Source: CAINVV01 sp038323575
GTDB lineage: Bacteria > Bacteroidota > Bacteroidia > Bacteroidales > Prolixibacteraceae
Reading direction: 5' to 3'
Length of the DNA: 64,000 nt
Assembly (NCBI GenBank): GCA_038323575.1
Contig: JBBQHB010000016.1
Span: 1 to 64,000 of the forward strand
This document shows positions 1-9,096 of this stretch, in pieces. How positions within the stretch are numbered: position 1 is the stretch's first letter; each line of letters starts with the position of its first letter. The translations under genes were made by a program, and so were the position numbers. Below the pieces are notes generated by a model. The model was not told the DNA's origin, did not search any database, and saw only the letters and a program-made list of their open reading frames with translations.

Positions 1-86
1 CAACAATCAGAAAACAGGGCTATAATACACTCGAAGCTTTACAAATGGCCATCGATGGGAATCCTATCTTATTCAATCAAGGATAA
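1..86 (+). CDS. C-terminal end of an upstream gene, possibly lpxA (partial)
   Basis: The third forward frame is open from the window edge to a TAA at 84-86 and encodes about 27 residues containing GYNTLEALQMAIDG. This resembles the C-terminal helix of LpxA (UDP-N-acetylglucosamine acyltransferase), and in many Bacteroidota lpxA lies directly before efp. The fragment is too short to assign by sequence alone; the call rests mainly on synteny. The other two forward frames give less protein-like peptides. Confidence 0.35.
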   Translation, partial: TIRKQGYNTLEALQMAIDGNPILFNQG

Positions 87-168
87 ATGAACTATAGTCA
101 GAAATTTCCCTGTTATATAATTTTACACCTGAACAGTAACGTTTTTTAACGTTCAAAACAAGAGGATA

Positions 169-738
169 ATGGCAAGTTTAGCAGATTTTCGTAATGGATT
201 GTGTATCGAATTCAATGATCAAATTTTTCAGATTGTTAGTTTTCAGCATGTCAAACCAGGCAAAGGCCCTGCATTTGTGCGTACAAAACTAAAAAACATG
301 AAAACAGGGAAAGTTATAGATAACACTTTTTCAGGCGGAACAAAAATTACAACTGTTCGTGTTGAGAGAAGACCATATCAATATCTCTACCAGGATGAGA
401 CCGGGTACAACTTCATGAATGCAGAATCATTTGAACAGGTAAATATCGATGCTGCTATGGTGGAAAACGCTGATCTGATGAAGGAAGGTATGACCGTTGA
501 GATTACCTACCATGCAGAAACGGAAACTCCGTTGACAGTTGACCTGCCTCCGTTTATTGAGTTGCTGATTACTTATGCCGAACCCAGCGAACGCGGCAAT
601 ACCGCCTCTTCAACTGCATTAAAAGCAGTTACGGTAGAGTCCGGAGCTACGATCATGGTTCCGCTGTTCATCAATCAGGGAGATGTTATCAAAGTTGATA
701 CACGTGACCGTTCCTATTCTGAGCGTGTAAAAAAATAG
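169..738 (+). CDS. efp: Elongation factor P
   Basis: EF-P binds the ribosome between the P and E sites and promotes peptide-bond formation at polyproline stretches. The 189-residue product has the usual family length and three-domain layout: an N-terminal KOW-like domain with the loop KPGKGPAF, whose tip residue Lys32 is the position modified in many bacteria, then a central OB domain and a C-terminal OB domain ending in the family signature around GDVIKVDTRDRSY. The ATG at 169 is preceded by an AAGAGGA stretch that could serve as a ribosome binding site. An 80-bp spacer separates it from the upstream partial gene, and a strong terminator follows. No EF-P modification enzyme is visible in the window. 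Confidence 0.97.
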   Translation: MASLADFRNGLCIEFNDQIFQIVSFQHVKPGKGPAFVRTKLKNMKTGKVIDNTFSGGTKITTVRVERRPYQYLYQDETGYNFMNAESFEQVNIDAAMVENADLMKEGMTVEITYHAETETPLTVDLPPFIELLITYAEPSERGNTASSTALKAVTVESGATIMVPLFINQGDVIKVDTRDRSYSERVKK

Positions 739-750
739 TTTTCCATGATA

Positions 751-791
751 AAAAAAGAGAGCCGGCTGATATTCAGCCGGCTCTCTTTTTT
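751..791. terminator. Bidirectional intrinsic terminator between efp and queA
   Basis: A perfect 19-bp stem (751-769 with 773-791) closes on a 3-nt loop. The stem has a GC-rich core (GAGAGCCGGCTGA) and is flanked by an A6 tract on the left and a T6 tract on the right. It therefore gives a hairpin plus U-tract on both strands, suiting the convergent ends of efp (stop 13 bp away) and queA. Confidence 0.93.
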
Positions 792-811
792 ATAATATGT
801 GATGATGAATG

Positions 812-1873
812 TCAGATGATCAACATTGCATCTCCGTATGTACCGAAATGGTAATTTTCTTTGATGGCTTCCTTGTAAGCATTCATCAGGTGATCGTAGC
901 CGGCAAAAGCGCTTACCATCATTAACAGGGTAGAGAGCGGCAGATGGAAATTGGATATCATGCTGTCGGCCACACTGAATTCATATGGAGGGAAGATGAA
1001 TTTGTTCGTCCATCCCTCATAAGGTTTAAGCATGCCGTTGGTAGAAACAGAGGTCTCCAGTGTCCTCATAACGGTAGTTCCTACTGCACAAACGCGATGT
1101 TTCTCTTCCTTGGCATTATTCACTATGTTCACTGCATCCTCTTTAATCCAGATCTGTTCAGAATCCATCTTATGTTTGGTCAGATCTTCGACATCCACAC
1201 TCCGGAAATTGCCAAGTCCGACATGCAGTGTTATCTCGGCAAAATCTACTCCTTTAATTTCCAGACGTTTCAGGAGCTCCCGGCTAAAATGCAGGCCTGC
1301 TGTCGGTGCTGCGACTGCACCTTCGTGCTTTGCAAAAACTGTCTGATAACGTAAAGCATCATCTTCTTCTACCGGACGGTTAATGATCTTTGGCAGGGGT
1401 GTTTCACCCAATTTGAACAAGGTTTCTTTGAATTCGTCGTAAGTACCGTCGAACAAGAAACGCAGCGTTCTGCCTCTGGATGTAGTATTGTCAATTACTT
1501 CAGCTACCAGCAGATCATCGTCTCCAAAGTAGAGCTTGTTGCCGATTCTGATTTTCCTGGCAGGATCGACCAATACATCCCAAAGCCGCAGTTCGCGATT
1601 TAGCTCACGCAACAGGAAAACTTCAATTTGGGCGCCGGTTTTTTCCTTGTTCCCATACAATCTGGCAGGGAATACCTTTGTGTTATTGAAAACCATGACA
1701 TCCTTGTCAGTGAAATAATCAATAACATCTTTAAAGATTTTATGATCAATGTCGCCAGTCTGACGGTTTAGAACAAGTAACCTGGATTCGTCCCGATTCT
1801 TTGAGGGATGTAATGAGATCAATTCATCAGGTAAATTGTACTTAAATTTCGAAAGCTTCATCGTTGATGACAT
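812..1873 (-). CDS. queA: S-adenosylmethionine:tRNA ribosyltransferase-isomerase QueA
   Basis: QueA transfers and isomerises the ribose of S-adenosylmethionine onto preQ1 in tRNA, forming epoxyqueuosine. The 353-residue product is of normal length and shows family blocks: DVMVFNNTKVFPARL near residue 60, AAPTAGLHF near 190, HVGLGNFRSVDVEDL, and the C-terminal NFHLPLSTLLMMVSAF. The first ATG is taken here; a second Met four residues later (1861) is where most homologues begin, so the true start may be there. truB lies 9 bp upstream on the same strand, suggesting cotranscription. The next enzyme of the pathway, queG, is also in this window (24.6 kb). Confidence 0.96.
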   Translation of the reverse strand: MSSTMKLSKFKYNLPDELISLHPSKNRDESRLLVLNRQTGDIDHKIFKDVIDYFTDKDVMVFNNTKVFPARLYGNKEKTGAQIEVFLLRELNRELRLWDVLVDPARKIRIGNKLYFGDDDLLVAEVIDNTTSRGRTLRFLFDGTYDEFKETLFKLGETPLPKIINRPVEEDDALRYQTVFAKHEGAVAAPTAGLHFSRELLKRLEIKGVDFAEITLHVGLGNFRSVDVEDLTKHKMDSEQIWIKEDAVNIVNNAKEEKHRVCAVGTTVMRTLETSVSTNGMLKPYEGWTNKFIFPPYEFSVADSMISNFHLPLSTLLMMVSAFAGYDHLMNAYKEAIKENYHFGTYGDAMLII

Positions 1874-1882
1874 TTATGCGTT

Positions 1883-2617
1883 TTAAATTGTTAAAATTAT
1901 TTTTTCTTGAAAATGAGCAGAAAGCATATCCGCCAACTCTGCCAGGTCTAAACATTGATCGATTGTATAATCCCCGATTCTTGTACGCTGCAAGCCTGTA
2001 AGATAAGCTCCGCTGTTGAGTGCCTTGCCAATATCCCTTGCCAGGGCACGAATGTAGGTTCCTTTGCTACATACGATTCTTAATTCAATTACAGGCATTT
2101 CAACCCTAAGTAGTTCAATATCTTTGATAACAAGCAACTTAGGTTTGAGTTCAACGGCTTGCCCTTTTCTGGCAAACTTATAGGCCCGCTTCCCGTCCAC
2201 TTTTATCGCAGAGTAAGCAGGAGGTATCTGTTCAATAGCTCCTACAAACATTTTAAGAACATTTTCGACCATGTCACGGGTGATATGCCCAGTGGGAAAC
2301 TGTTCGTTCTCTTCTGTTTCCAGATCATAGGAAGGGGTAGTAGCACCAACTTTAACCAGGGCTATGTACTCCTTTTCGTCGGCTTGTATTTCGTCGATTT
2401 TTTTGGTGAGTTTACCTGAACAAAGAACCATTACTCCGGTGGCCTTCGGATCTAAAGTTCCGGCGTGGCCGATCTTTAATTTTTTAATATTCATCAACCG
2501 GCAAAGCATATTACGTACTTTGTTCACCAGATCAAAAGAGGTCCAATCAAGAGGTTTGTTAAGAACCAGGATTTCGCCCCGAATGAAATCAAAATCTTTT
2601 GACTCCTTATCTCTCAT
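1883..2617 (-). CDS. truB: tRNA pseudouridine(55) synthase TruB
   Basis: TruB converts U55 of the T-loop of tRNAs to pseudouridine. The 244-residue protein carries the catalytic motif GHAGTLDPKATG at residues 50-61 with the nucleophile Asp56. It also has the YSAIKVDGKRAYKFAR block near 160 and the KGTYIRALARDIG block near 190. It is at the short end for the family, so the C-terminal PUA-like domain is small or absent. It sits directly upstream of queA. In many Bacteroidota the gene order is ftsX, DUF3098, uppP, truB, queA; here uppP is absent and only about 97 bp separate truB from the DUF3098 gene. Confidence 0.96.
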   Translation of the reverse strand: MRDKESKDFDFIRGEILVLNKPLDWTSFDLVNKVRNMLCRLMNIKKLKIGHAGTLDPKATGVMVLCSGKLTKKIDEIQADEKEYIALVKVGATTPSYDLETEENEQFPTGHITRDMVENVLKMFVGAIEQIPPAYSAIKVDGKRAYKFARKGQAVELKPKLLVIKDIELLRVEMPVIELRIVCSKGTYIRALARDIGKALNSGAYLTGLQRTRIGDYTIDQCLDLAELADMLSAHFQEKIILTI

Positions 2618-2714
2618 TAAATGAACGGATAACTAAGAAAACTAAATGGAGGGATCATGCGGAAAATTATTATCCGGAGAAATCTTCCGGGTCTTTTGAG
2701 ATGAATTTGTGAAA

Positions 2715-2966
2715 TTATGCCTTTGGTTTTTTCATGATAGCATAAATCTCAAACAGGAACCCAAACATCACCACGAGTGGTGCAAGTGTGATTCTGCGGA
2801 AACTGAATATCACCTCTTTGTTGAAAACATTGGGATCTGTACTTTTGCCGCCGGTCATCAAGGCAAATCCCATCATGATGATGACTAACCCAATCAGCAT
2901 CAGTTTCAGATTCTCTTTTCCGAGGGCAAACCCTGCCGGGCTCGTTTGTCCGCTATTCTTGACCAT
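2715..2966 (-). CDS. DUF3098 family small membrane protein
   Basis: An 83-residue protein with two predicted membrane segments (about residues 22-42 and 58-78) separated by a short loop containing TGGKSTDPNVFN, typical of the DUF3098 family of Bacteroidota. Its function is unknown; the family is repeatedly found next to ftsX, as here (37 bp downstream of it). A TATCTTTG box on the minus strand (2993-3000) lies about 30 bp before the start. Confidence 0.82.
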   Translation of the reverse strand: MVKNSGQTSPAGFALGKENLKLMLIGLVIIMMGFALMTGGKSTDPNVFNKEVIFSFRRITLAPLVVMFGFLFEIYAIMKKPKA

Positions 2967-2992
2967 TTAACAATGAATTAGTTATTAACCTG

Positions 2993-3000
2993 CAAAGATA
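2993..3000 (-). promoter_or_regulatory. Candidate -7 promoter element of the DUF3098 gene
   Basis: On the minus strand the sequence reads TATCTTTG, an exact match to the Bacteroidetes -7 consensus TAnnTTTG, followed by CA and about 27 bp before the ATG. It lies in the short gap after the ftsX stop codon. No clear -33 TTTG was found, so this is a partial match. Confidence 0.4.
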
Positions 3001-3002
3001 GT

Positions 3003-3878
3003 TCAATAATAGAGCTGATCAAACTTCATTCGCAAAAATTTATTGACAGCAAAATAGGTGGACAAAGCTGTCATTACAATTCCAAATAAAAATATTCCGC
3101 CAACCAATAGCGCCAGGGACACAGTATCTTGAAAATCAATGAATTCAGTCAACTCAGATTGATATGAAAAGAAGATCATCAGGAGGATAAAACAGGCGAT
3201 AATGGCTCCGTAAATGCCGTGTAAAATACTCTTGACAATAAACGGAAATCTGATGAAGGATCTGGTAGCACCCACCAGTTGCATCGAATTGATGAGGTAT
3301 CTTTTCGAATAAATGGAAAGCCGGATGGTATTATTGATCAGTGCGGTGAAAATTGTAAACATCAGGATACTTAAAACCAGGATGATTAAACTAAGTTTCT
3401 GAACGTTTGAATTCAATTGTTTGACCAGGTTTCTCTGGTAATAGACCTCCTGTACTTCAGGAAATTTCAGGAAAGCAGCCTCCAGAAGTGTTAAACTGTC
3501 AGGATTGGCATATTCTGCATGTACTTTCACGTCCATGGAGGAAAGCAACGGATTGTAGCCTAAAAAATCAACAAAATCTTCTCCGAGTTCTTTTTTTAAT
3601 TCTTCGGCTGCCGTCTGTTTGTCAACGAATCGGGTAGATTTGATATACGAGGTAGCTTCAAGATTTTTTTGGAGTTTGAGAATATCTACTTCACGTGTCT
3701 TCTCCTTCAGGATCAATGTTACCCCTACATTTTCCATGACATAGTTCTTCAGCCGGTTCGTGTTAATCAGCAGAAGTCCCAGCAAACCGAAAAGGAACAG
3801 TACCAGAGAGATGCTCAGTGTGGTACTGAAATAGGAGCTGAAAAGTGATTTTCTCAATTTTAATTTATCTTTTGCCAT
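3003..3878 (-). CDS. ftsX: Cell division protein FtsX (ABC permease-like)
   Basis: FtsX is the membrane partner of the FtsE ATPase and links cell division to activation of peptidoglycan hydrolases. The 291-residue product has the FtsX layout: a cytoplasmic N-terminus, a first membrane helix at about residues 18-38, an extracytoplasmic domain of about 120 residues, then three membrane helices around 163-187, 215-240 and 255-280. The family sequence NSMQLVGATRSFIRFPF lies in the loop between helices 2 and 3. ftsE is not adjacent, which is common in Bacteroidota. Confidence 0.9.
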   Translation of the reverse strand: MAKDKLKLRKSLFSSYFSTTLSISLVLFLFGLLGLLLINTNRLKNYVMENVGVTLILKEKTREVDILKLQKNLEATSYIKSTRFVDKQTAAEELKKELGEDFVDFLGYNPLLSSMDVKVHAEYANPDSLTLLEAAFLKFPEVQEVYYQRNLVKQLNSNVQKLSLIILVLSILMFTIFTALINNTIRLSIYSKRYLINSMQLVGATRSFIRFPFIVKSILHGIYGAIIACFILLMIFFSYQSELTEFIDFQDTVSLALLVGGIFLFGIVMTALSTYFAVNKFLRMKFDQLYY

Positions 3879-3951
3879 GCGGGAAAAGGTTTGGAGCTTA
3901 TCTTAATTATTAACGAAGATATACGGTTGATTGTGCTGTCAGCCAGCTGAT

Positions 3952-6423
3952 TTAAATCTTGTTTTGAGCTTTTTTCAAAGGTACGTTTTTATAAAGAACA
4001 AAACCAATTAACAATAGCAGCAGCAGGGAAGAAATCATTGAAATCTGTTTCCCAAGCCTGTAAGAAACCGGTTCAAATTTAAACGTAATGTCATAGGTGC
4101 CTTCCGGAAGTACCATCGCTCTCAGCAGGTAATCAGCCTGGAAATGAGGCACCAATTTATTTCCGATATAAGCATTCCACCCTTTGGGATAGTAGACTTC
4201 AGAAAATACAGCAATCTCATTTCCGGTTCCTATATAGTTGTATACCAATTGATTGGTGGAGTAGCTTTTAAGTGAGATCTTCGACGGAGCTCCGGAAGAT
4301 GGTTTTACGCTTCCCAGCAGGGATTGAAATTTCTTGTCGACTATTATTTCCTTGCTTAGATCTGCTTTGCCAAGCGCCGCAAGTTCCTGGTCCGCATTGT
4401 CGGCCAACCTGTAAGCGTTTACAATCCATGTGCTTCCCATCGCCATGTTGTTGACCAATGGCGCTGCTTCAGGATTGTATATCATGTATTTGGTATTCAG
4501 CATGTTAAGCGCGTTAAGACCGGTAAAGACAGAGTCAACCCCGCTTTCCGATTTAATGGCTTTTAATTTTGTCGCAATCTGCCGGATTTCATTGCCAATG
4601 TGATAATCTATCAGGTCCTGGTATCTTCTCATTTTTGCACCGTGGTATCCGCCAATGGATTGGTGGTAATAAGAGGTACTTGCTTCATTGAAAGGATCAA
4701 CCGATAGGTTAAGCACCCTGTACTCACTTTTATCTTTTAATATTTCCTTGTCTGCTTTGGTGGCAGGATAGGGATTTCTGGCTTTCTGCTCCTGGACGAA
4801 ATTGTCGTTGTTGAGGTACCGCTTGTTGACACCCCACATATCGACCAATATCAGGAAGCCGATCAGGAACAGGGCATAATTTGATTCTAATTTTTTAGCC
4901 ACGTAGGCCCACAAAATTAATGCGGTTGCCAGAATGAAGGCCAACGAACGGAGCGCGTCTGCCCTCAGAAAATCTTTGCGGTCTGAAGTAAGTCCGCCTT
5001 GAATCCAGTCAGGCATCTGGGAATCACTGGCAGAAACGAAATTTCCTGACAAGCCCGGCAGCAGCACAAACAGAAAGGAAATTCCGGCAGTAAGTCCTAC
5101 GCTCCAGGTGAGCGCTTTCTTCCACTGCTCTTTGCTGATCTCTTCGGAGAATATTTTATGCAGACCAATGGAGGCAAGCAAAGGGATCGTAAAGCTTGCA
5201 ATTACCAGGATCATGGAAACGGTTCTGAATTTGTTGTATCCAGGGAAATAATCCAGGAAAAAACTGGTCAGCGGCATGAAATTCCGGCCCCAGGACAACA
5301 GGATGGAGAATACGGTTGCTGAGATGATCCAGACCCGAACCGGTCCTTTGGTCAGAAACAGCGAGAGTACAAAGAGAAAAAGTACAATGGCACCGACATA
5401 AACCGGGCCGGAAGTCCCCGGCTGGGTACCCCAGTAACCTGGAAGCTGTTTCACAATGGAGTTAGCGTTGGGCACATTGTTGGTTTGCAGAAGCTTGCCG
5501 GTGGTTGAGTTTTCGCCAAAATCGATCATGGATGCCCCGCCTTTGAAGTTGGGAATAAGCAGCGTCAGGGTCTCATCCACGCCGTAGCTCCAACCTGTGG
5601 CGTAATCTTTGTCAAGCCCGGATGTCTTGATTCCCTTATCCTGCGTCAGTTCGGACGGGCCGCGCAGTGAGTATTTTCCGTATTCCCAGGTTGTCCATAG
5701 CCTTTCCGTATTAGCCGCAATGGCAAGAATTGCGAACAGCATTATTATCCCGCACCTTCTCAGAAAATCGTTCAGCTGTTTCTCTTTGAAAGCAAAATAG
5801 AACTCAGCTATCCCGAATATCAGGATGGTGAGCATCGAATAATAGGTAATCTGAAGGTGGTTGGCGTAGATCTGCAGCGCCAGGAAAAGTGCAAAAAAGG
5901 AACTGCCTATCCAGCGGTTTTTTTTCCAGGCATGGTACAAAGCCCCGATCATCGGTGCCATGTAACCTATTGCCACTGCCTTGGTATTGTGCCCTGCAGC
6001 AATGATGATAAAATTATACGATGAGAAACCGAAAGCAATGGCGCCAATAAGGCTGATCCATGGATTCAGTCCGAACAAAAGCAGTGCGATGTAAAATCCG
6101 ATCATGTAGAGGAAAACAAAGCTGATAGGCCGCTGGTCAAAAAGCGTACAGACGGAATAGATGGGGGAGATCATTGAATAGGTTGGCAGGCCAATCAGGT
6201 AAGCAGGCATTCCCCCGAACATTGAATTGGTCCACAGCGCCAGGTCGGAATGGGTCTTGTTGTAATCAGTAATCTCTTTGGCCATACCGGTAGCGGTATT
6301 GGTATCGTGCTGGTTCAGTTTTTTGCCTTCCAGCTGTGGAGAGAAGTAAATTGCCGGAAGAATAAGAAACAGTAAAACTGCTGTTAAATGCGGAAGCGCT
6401 TTTTTGAAGATTGGGTTATCCAT
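3952..6423 (-). CDS. YfhO-family polytopic membrane protein
   Basis: An 823-residue protein whose N-terminal two thirds consist of many hydrophobic segments and whose C-terminus has a soluble domain followed by a last membrane helix near residues 790-815. The beginning, with NQHDTNTATGMAKEI and WTNSMFGGMPAYLI, and the C-terminal VYYPKGWNAYIG are typical of the YfhO family (GT-C fold). Members are thought to add or process sugars on lipid carriers or lipoteichoic-type polymers; the substrate in Bacteroidota is not known. It is divergent from the flippase gene, which suits a role in envelope glycan assembly. Confidence 0.85.
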   Translation of the reverse strand: MDNPIFKKALPHLTAVLLFLILPAIYFSPQLEGKKLNQHDTNTATGMAKEITDYNKTHSDLALWTNSMFGGMPAYLIGLPTYSMISPIYSVCTLFDQRPISFVFLYMIGFYIALLLFGLNPWISLIGAIAFGFSSYNFIIIAAGHNTKAVAIGYMAPMIGALYHAWKKNRWIGSSFFALFLALQIYANHLQITYYSMLTILIFGIAEFYFAFKEKQLNDFLRRCGIIMLFAILAIAANTERLWTTWEYGKYSLRGPSELTQDKGIKTSGLDKDYATGWSYGVDETLTLLIPNFKGGASMIDFGENSTTGKLLQTNNVPNANSIVKQLPGYWGTQPGTSGPVYVGAIVLFLFVLSLFLTKGPVRVWIISATVFSILLSWGRNFMPLTSFFLDYFPGYNKFRTVSMILVIASFTIPLLASIGLHKIFSEEISKEQWKKALTWSVGLTAGISFLFVLLPGLSGNFVSASDSQMPDWIQGGLTSDRKDFLRADALRSLAFILATALILWAYVAKKLESNYALFLIGFLILVDMWGVNKRYLNNDNFVQEQKARNPYPATKADKEILKDKSEYRVLNLSVDPFNEASTSYYHQSIGGYHGAKMRRYQDLIDYHIGNEIRQIATKLKAIKSESGVDSVFTGLNALNMLNTKYMIYNPEAAPLVNNMAMGSTWIVNAYRLADNADQELAALGKADLSKEIIVDKKFQSLLGSVKPSSGAPSKISLKSYSTNQLVYNYIGTGNEIAVFSEVYYPKGWNAYIGNKLVPHFQADYLLRAMVLPEGTYDITFKFEPVSYRLGKQISMISSLLLLLLIGFVLYKNVPLKKAQNKI

Positions 6424-6480
6424 GGCTACTGTGTTGATATTCGGTCGTAAAAGTACATTTTTTTATACAATGGTTTTTCC

Positions 6481-6488
6481 TACTTTTG
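6481..6488 (+). promoter_or_regulatory. Candidate -7 promoter element of the flippase gene
   Basis: TACTTTTG matches the Bacteroidetes -7 consensus TAnnTTTG exactly and lies 24 bp before the proposed TTG start at 6513. A matching TTTG at -33 is not evident. If the box is used, translation cannot begin at the more upstream TTG at 6486. Confidence 0.35.
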
Positions 6489-6512
6489 TCGTTATTTGAA
6501 AATTATATCCTG

Positions 6513-7997
6513 TTGGGAATCATTGTCAAACAATCCGTTAAAGGGACAATTTACGTCTATCTGGGTGTTCTGTTGGGTTTTATTACCACGGCCATTCTCT
6601 TTCCGCGTATCTATTCTCCTGCTGAAGTAGGACTCCTGAAAATCATTGTTGCCTATTCAACCCTGGTAGCCCAATTCGGAACCCTCGGGATCAACGGAGC
6701 GACCATCAGGCTCTTCCCGTTTTTCAGGACGGAGGATAAAAAGCACCACGGTTTTCTTCCCTTTGCACTATCGATCGGGCTAATTGGTTTTCTGATTTCA
6801 GCTGCTTTGCTGCTGGTATTTAAACCTTTGCTGGTAGAAATGAGCCTTGAAAAGTCCACCCTCCTGGTGGAATATATCAATTACCTGATCGTCCTTGTTT
6901 TCTTCCAACTCTTCTTCTCCATCCTTGATATTTATTATTCCGCGTTGATGAACAGCGTCCACGGCACCTGGCTGCGGGAGGTATTTCAAAGGATACTGAT
7001 TATTCTGATGATAGGCATGTATTATTTTGACTTCCTTTCGTTCCATCAGTTCGTATTAACTTACATTGCCGCTATTTCGATACCGACGCTTTATATTTTG
7101 TTTACCCTGATAAAAGAGGGCCAGTTCGCACTGAAATTTGATTTCGCATTTCTGGATAAAAACCTACTGCGTTCAATCGGGGCAGTTTCGCTGTTCAGCA
7201 TCCTGAACGGCTTTTCCGTTATCATGATCCAGAATGTCGACCTGATCATGGTGAACAAGATGATGGGACTGGATGCAGCCGGTATTTACGCCATCTGTTT
7301 CTTTTTTGGGATTGTGGTGAGTCTGCCGGCACGGTCGATTTACAAAATTGCCAATGTTTCTGCGGCCGAAGCCTGGAAAAGCGATGACAGGAAGACCCTT
7401 CGCGACATTTATGAGAAGAGCTGCCTCACACTTTTTATCATCGGGTCTTTCCTGTTTCTGGGGGTCTGGCTCAACATCGACAACATCATGCAGATCTTGC
7501 GACCGGAATACCAGGCCGGCAAGTGGGTGATTTTCTTTATCGGACTTGGTTGCCTGATGGACATGGCCACCGGTGCCAACAGTTCGCTGATGGGAACTTC
7601 CAGGTATTACAAAGTCCAGTCTTACCTGCTTTTGATTTTGGTTGTCGTTTTGGTAGCCCTGAATCTTGTATTGATTCCGCGCTACGGATTAACCGGGGCA
7701 GCCATCAGCAGTGCTGCGGCGCTTGGTTTGCTCAACTTATTGAGATTCCTCTTTCTCTGGCTAAAATACGATCTGCAACCTTACAACTTCCGTTTCCTCT
7801 ATGTTATACTGATCGGTTCAGCTGCCTATTTTATCGCTTTCGCGATCCCGGTAAAATTCCACTACATCCTTGACCTGCTGATCCGGAGCACAGTATTCAC
7901 GCTGTTGTTCCTGTTCCCGATTTATTTCTTCAAGGTCTCCTCCGATCTGAACAAGGCCGCTGATAACTTTCTTAAGTCGTTGAAAATAATCAGATAG
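6513..7997 (+). CDS. Oligosaccharide flippase family protein (Wzx/MATE-like)
   Basis: A very hydrophobic protein of about 494 residues with 12-14 predicted membrane helices, of the polysaccharide biosynthesis (Wzx-type) family that moves lipid-linked oligosaccharides across the inner membrane. No ATG is available near the beginning. The TTG at 6513 gives an N-terminus GIIVKQSVKGTIY that matches the usual start of Bacteroidota homologues, so it is preferred over the TTG at 6486. C-terminal features include a helix pair around LVLIPRYGLTGAAISSAAAL, common in this family. It is followed after 8 bp by a GT2 glycosyltransferase gene, indicating a two-gene glycan operon. Confidence 0.87.
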   Translation: MGIIVKQSVKGTIYVYLGVLLGFITTAILFPRIYSPAEVGLLKIIVAYSTLVAQFGTLGINGATIRLFPFFRTEDKKHHGFLPFALSIGLIGFLISAALLLVFKPLLVEMSLEKSTLLVEYINYLIVLVFFQLFFSILDIYYSALMNSVHGTWLREVFQRILIILMIGMYYFDFLSFHQFVLTYIAAISIPTLYILFTLIKEGQFALKFDFAFLDKNLLRSIGAVSLFSILNGFSVIMIQNVDLIMVNKMMGLDAAGIYAICFFFGIVVSLPARSIYKIANVSAAEAWKSDDRKTLRDIYEKSCLTLFIIGSFLFLGVWLNIDNIMQILRPEYQAGKWVIFFIGLGCLMDMATGANSSLMGTSRYYKVQSYLLLILVVVLVALNLVLIPRYGLTGAAISSAAALGLLNLLRFLFLWLKYDLQPYNFRFLYVILIGSAAYFIAFAIPVKFHYILDLLIRSTVFTLLFLFPIYFFKVSSDLNKAADNFLKSLKIIR

Positions 7998-8005
7998 CAT
8001 AAAAA

Positions 8006-9028
8006 ATGGAAACAACACCGCTGGTATCGATTATTTCCCCCACCTATAACCACGAAAAATACCTGGCCGACTGCATTGAATCTGTACTTGCCCAAACTTA
8101 TCCCAATTGGGAGATGATTATCCTCAACGATGGAAGCACTGACGGTACTGCTGCCATCGCCGCTTCCTACCGGGATGCCGACAGCCGGATCAGGCTGGTC
8201 AACCAGGAAAATGTAGGGATTTTCAGGCTATCGGAAACCTACAACAAGGCGGTTGAAATGGCCAAAGGAGAATACCTGGCCATCCTGGAGGGTGATGACT
8301 GCTGGGCACCTGAAAAACTCGAAAAGCAGGTGGCGGCCATGCAAAATGATCCTGTAGCCGTCTTGTGCTGGAGCATGGCGCGGTGCGTGAATGCCGACAA
8401 GAGCCTGGTTTATTACACTTCACCTGATCCCTACGCGTCTGACGCAGGACTTTATTTCAACGATCCTGTCGGGAGCATCATGAACATTTTTCTATATCGG
8501 AATTGCATTCCGGCGTTAACCATCCTGATCAGAAAAGATGCGTTAAAGAAGACCGGCGGCTTTAAGCAGGTTTATAACCTGCCGCTTGTAGATCTGCCGA
8601 CGCTCTATGAGCTGGCATTGGCCGGCAGGTTTATTTTCATTCCTGAGACATTGGGCGACTGGCGCAATTATGCCACCCAGATTACCAAAACCTATCCTGA
8701 GGTGATGACGGAGGGGTTTTACAGGATGGCCAAATCTTTTCTGGCAACTCATGCAAGCGCAGTGGTAATAAATTCAGACGAAAAGGCGTTGGACCGCTAT
8801 TATGCACGCCGCATGGTGATTGCCTGGGCACGGTCGGGCCGGTACAAACTGATCAGGAAAGAGTATGCCTCAGCAAGGAAGGACTATCTCAAAGCGATTT
8901 CCGGGTACGGATTTGCTGAGCCGGTCTGGAAACTCAGGGCCGCTGTCGGCTGGTTTTTCAGCCTCTTTCATGCAGATGTGGAAGGGCTTTCAAGAATTTT
9001 GGGGAAACGGTCGTATACTGAGCAATAA
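8006..9028 (+). CDS. Glycosyltransferase family 2 protein
   Basis: A 340-residue protein with the GT-A fold of family GT2: the start SIISPTYNHEKYLADCI, the nucleotide-binding block LNDGSTDGT at residues 40-48, and the acidic metal-binding motif EGDD at 95-98. The acceptor and donor sugars cannot be read from sequence. It lacks membrane helices and would act at the cytoplasmic face, probably building a surface polysaccharide with the flippase encoded just upstream. Confidence 0.9.
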   Translation: METTPLVSIISPTYNHEKYLADCIESVLAQTYPNWEMIILNDGSTDGTAAIAASYRDADSRIRLVNQENVGIFRLSETYNKAVEMAKGEYLAILEGDDCWAPEKLEKQVAAMQNDPVAVLCWSMARCVNADKSLVYYTSPDPYASDAGLYFNDPVGSIMNIFLYRNCIPALTILIRKDALKKTGGFKQVYNLPLVDLPTLYELALAGRFIFIPETLGDWRNYATQITKTYPEVMTEGFYRMAKSFLATHASAVVINSDEKALDRYYARRMVIAWARSGRYKLIRKEYASARKDYLKAISGYGFAEPVWKLRAAVGWFFSLFHADVEGLSRILGKRSYTEQ

Positions 9029-9036
9029 GCCGAAAA

Positions 9037-9060
9037 GTTACCCGGTCACTTGGTTTAACC
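9037..9060. repeat. Copy of the CCGGTCACTT intergenic repeat
   Basis: The sequence starting GTTACCCGGTCACTT begins 9 bp after the stop of the GT2 gene. It is a near copy (one mismatch over the first 13 bases) of 9997-10009, in the same orientation. The two copies bracket the HEPN/MNT gene pair. The 11-mer CCCGGTCACTT is identical at 9041-9051 and 10001-10011. Confidence 0.75.
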
Positions 9061-9096
9061 AAATTTAAACAGACAAAAAACCTAGATCATTAACTA

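Noticed and set aside
139..154. AACGTT-TTTT-AACGTT palindrome before efp as an operator
   Set aside because: Short AT-rich palindrome, easily due to chance; no second site.
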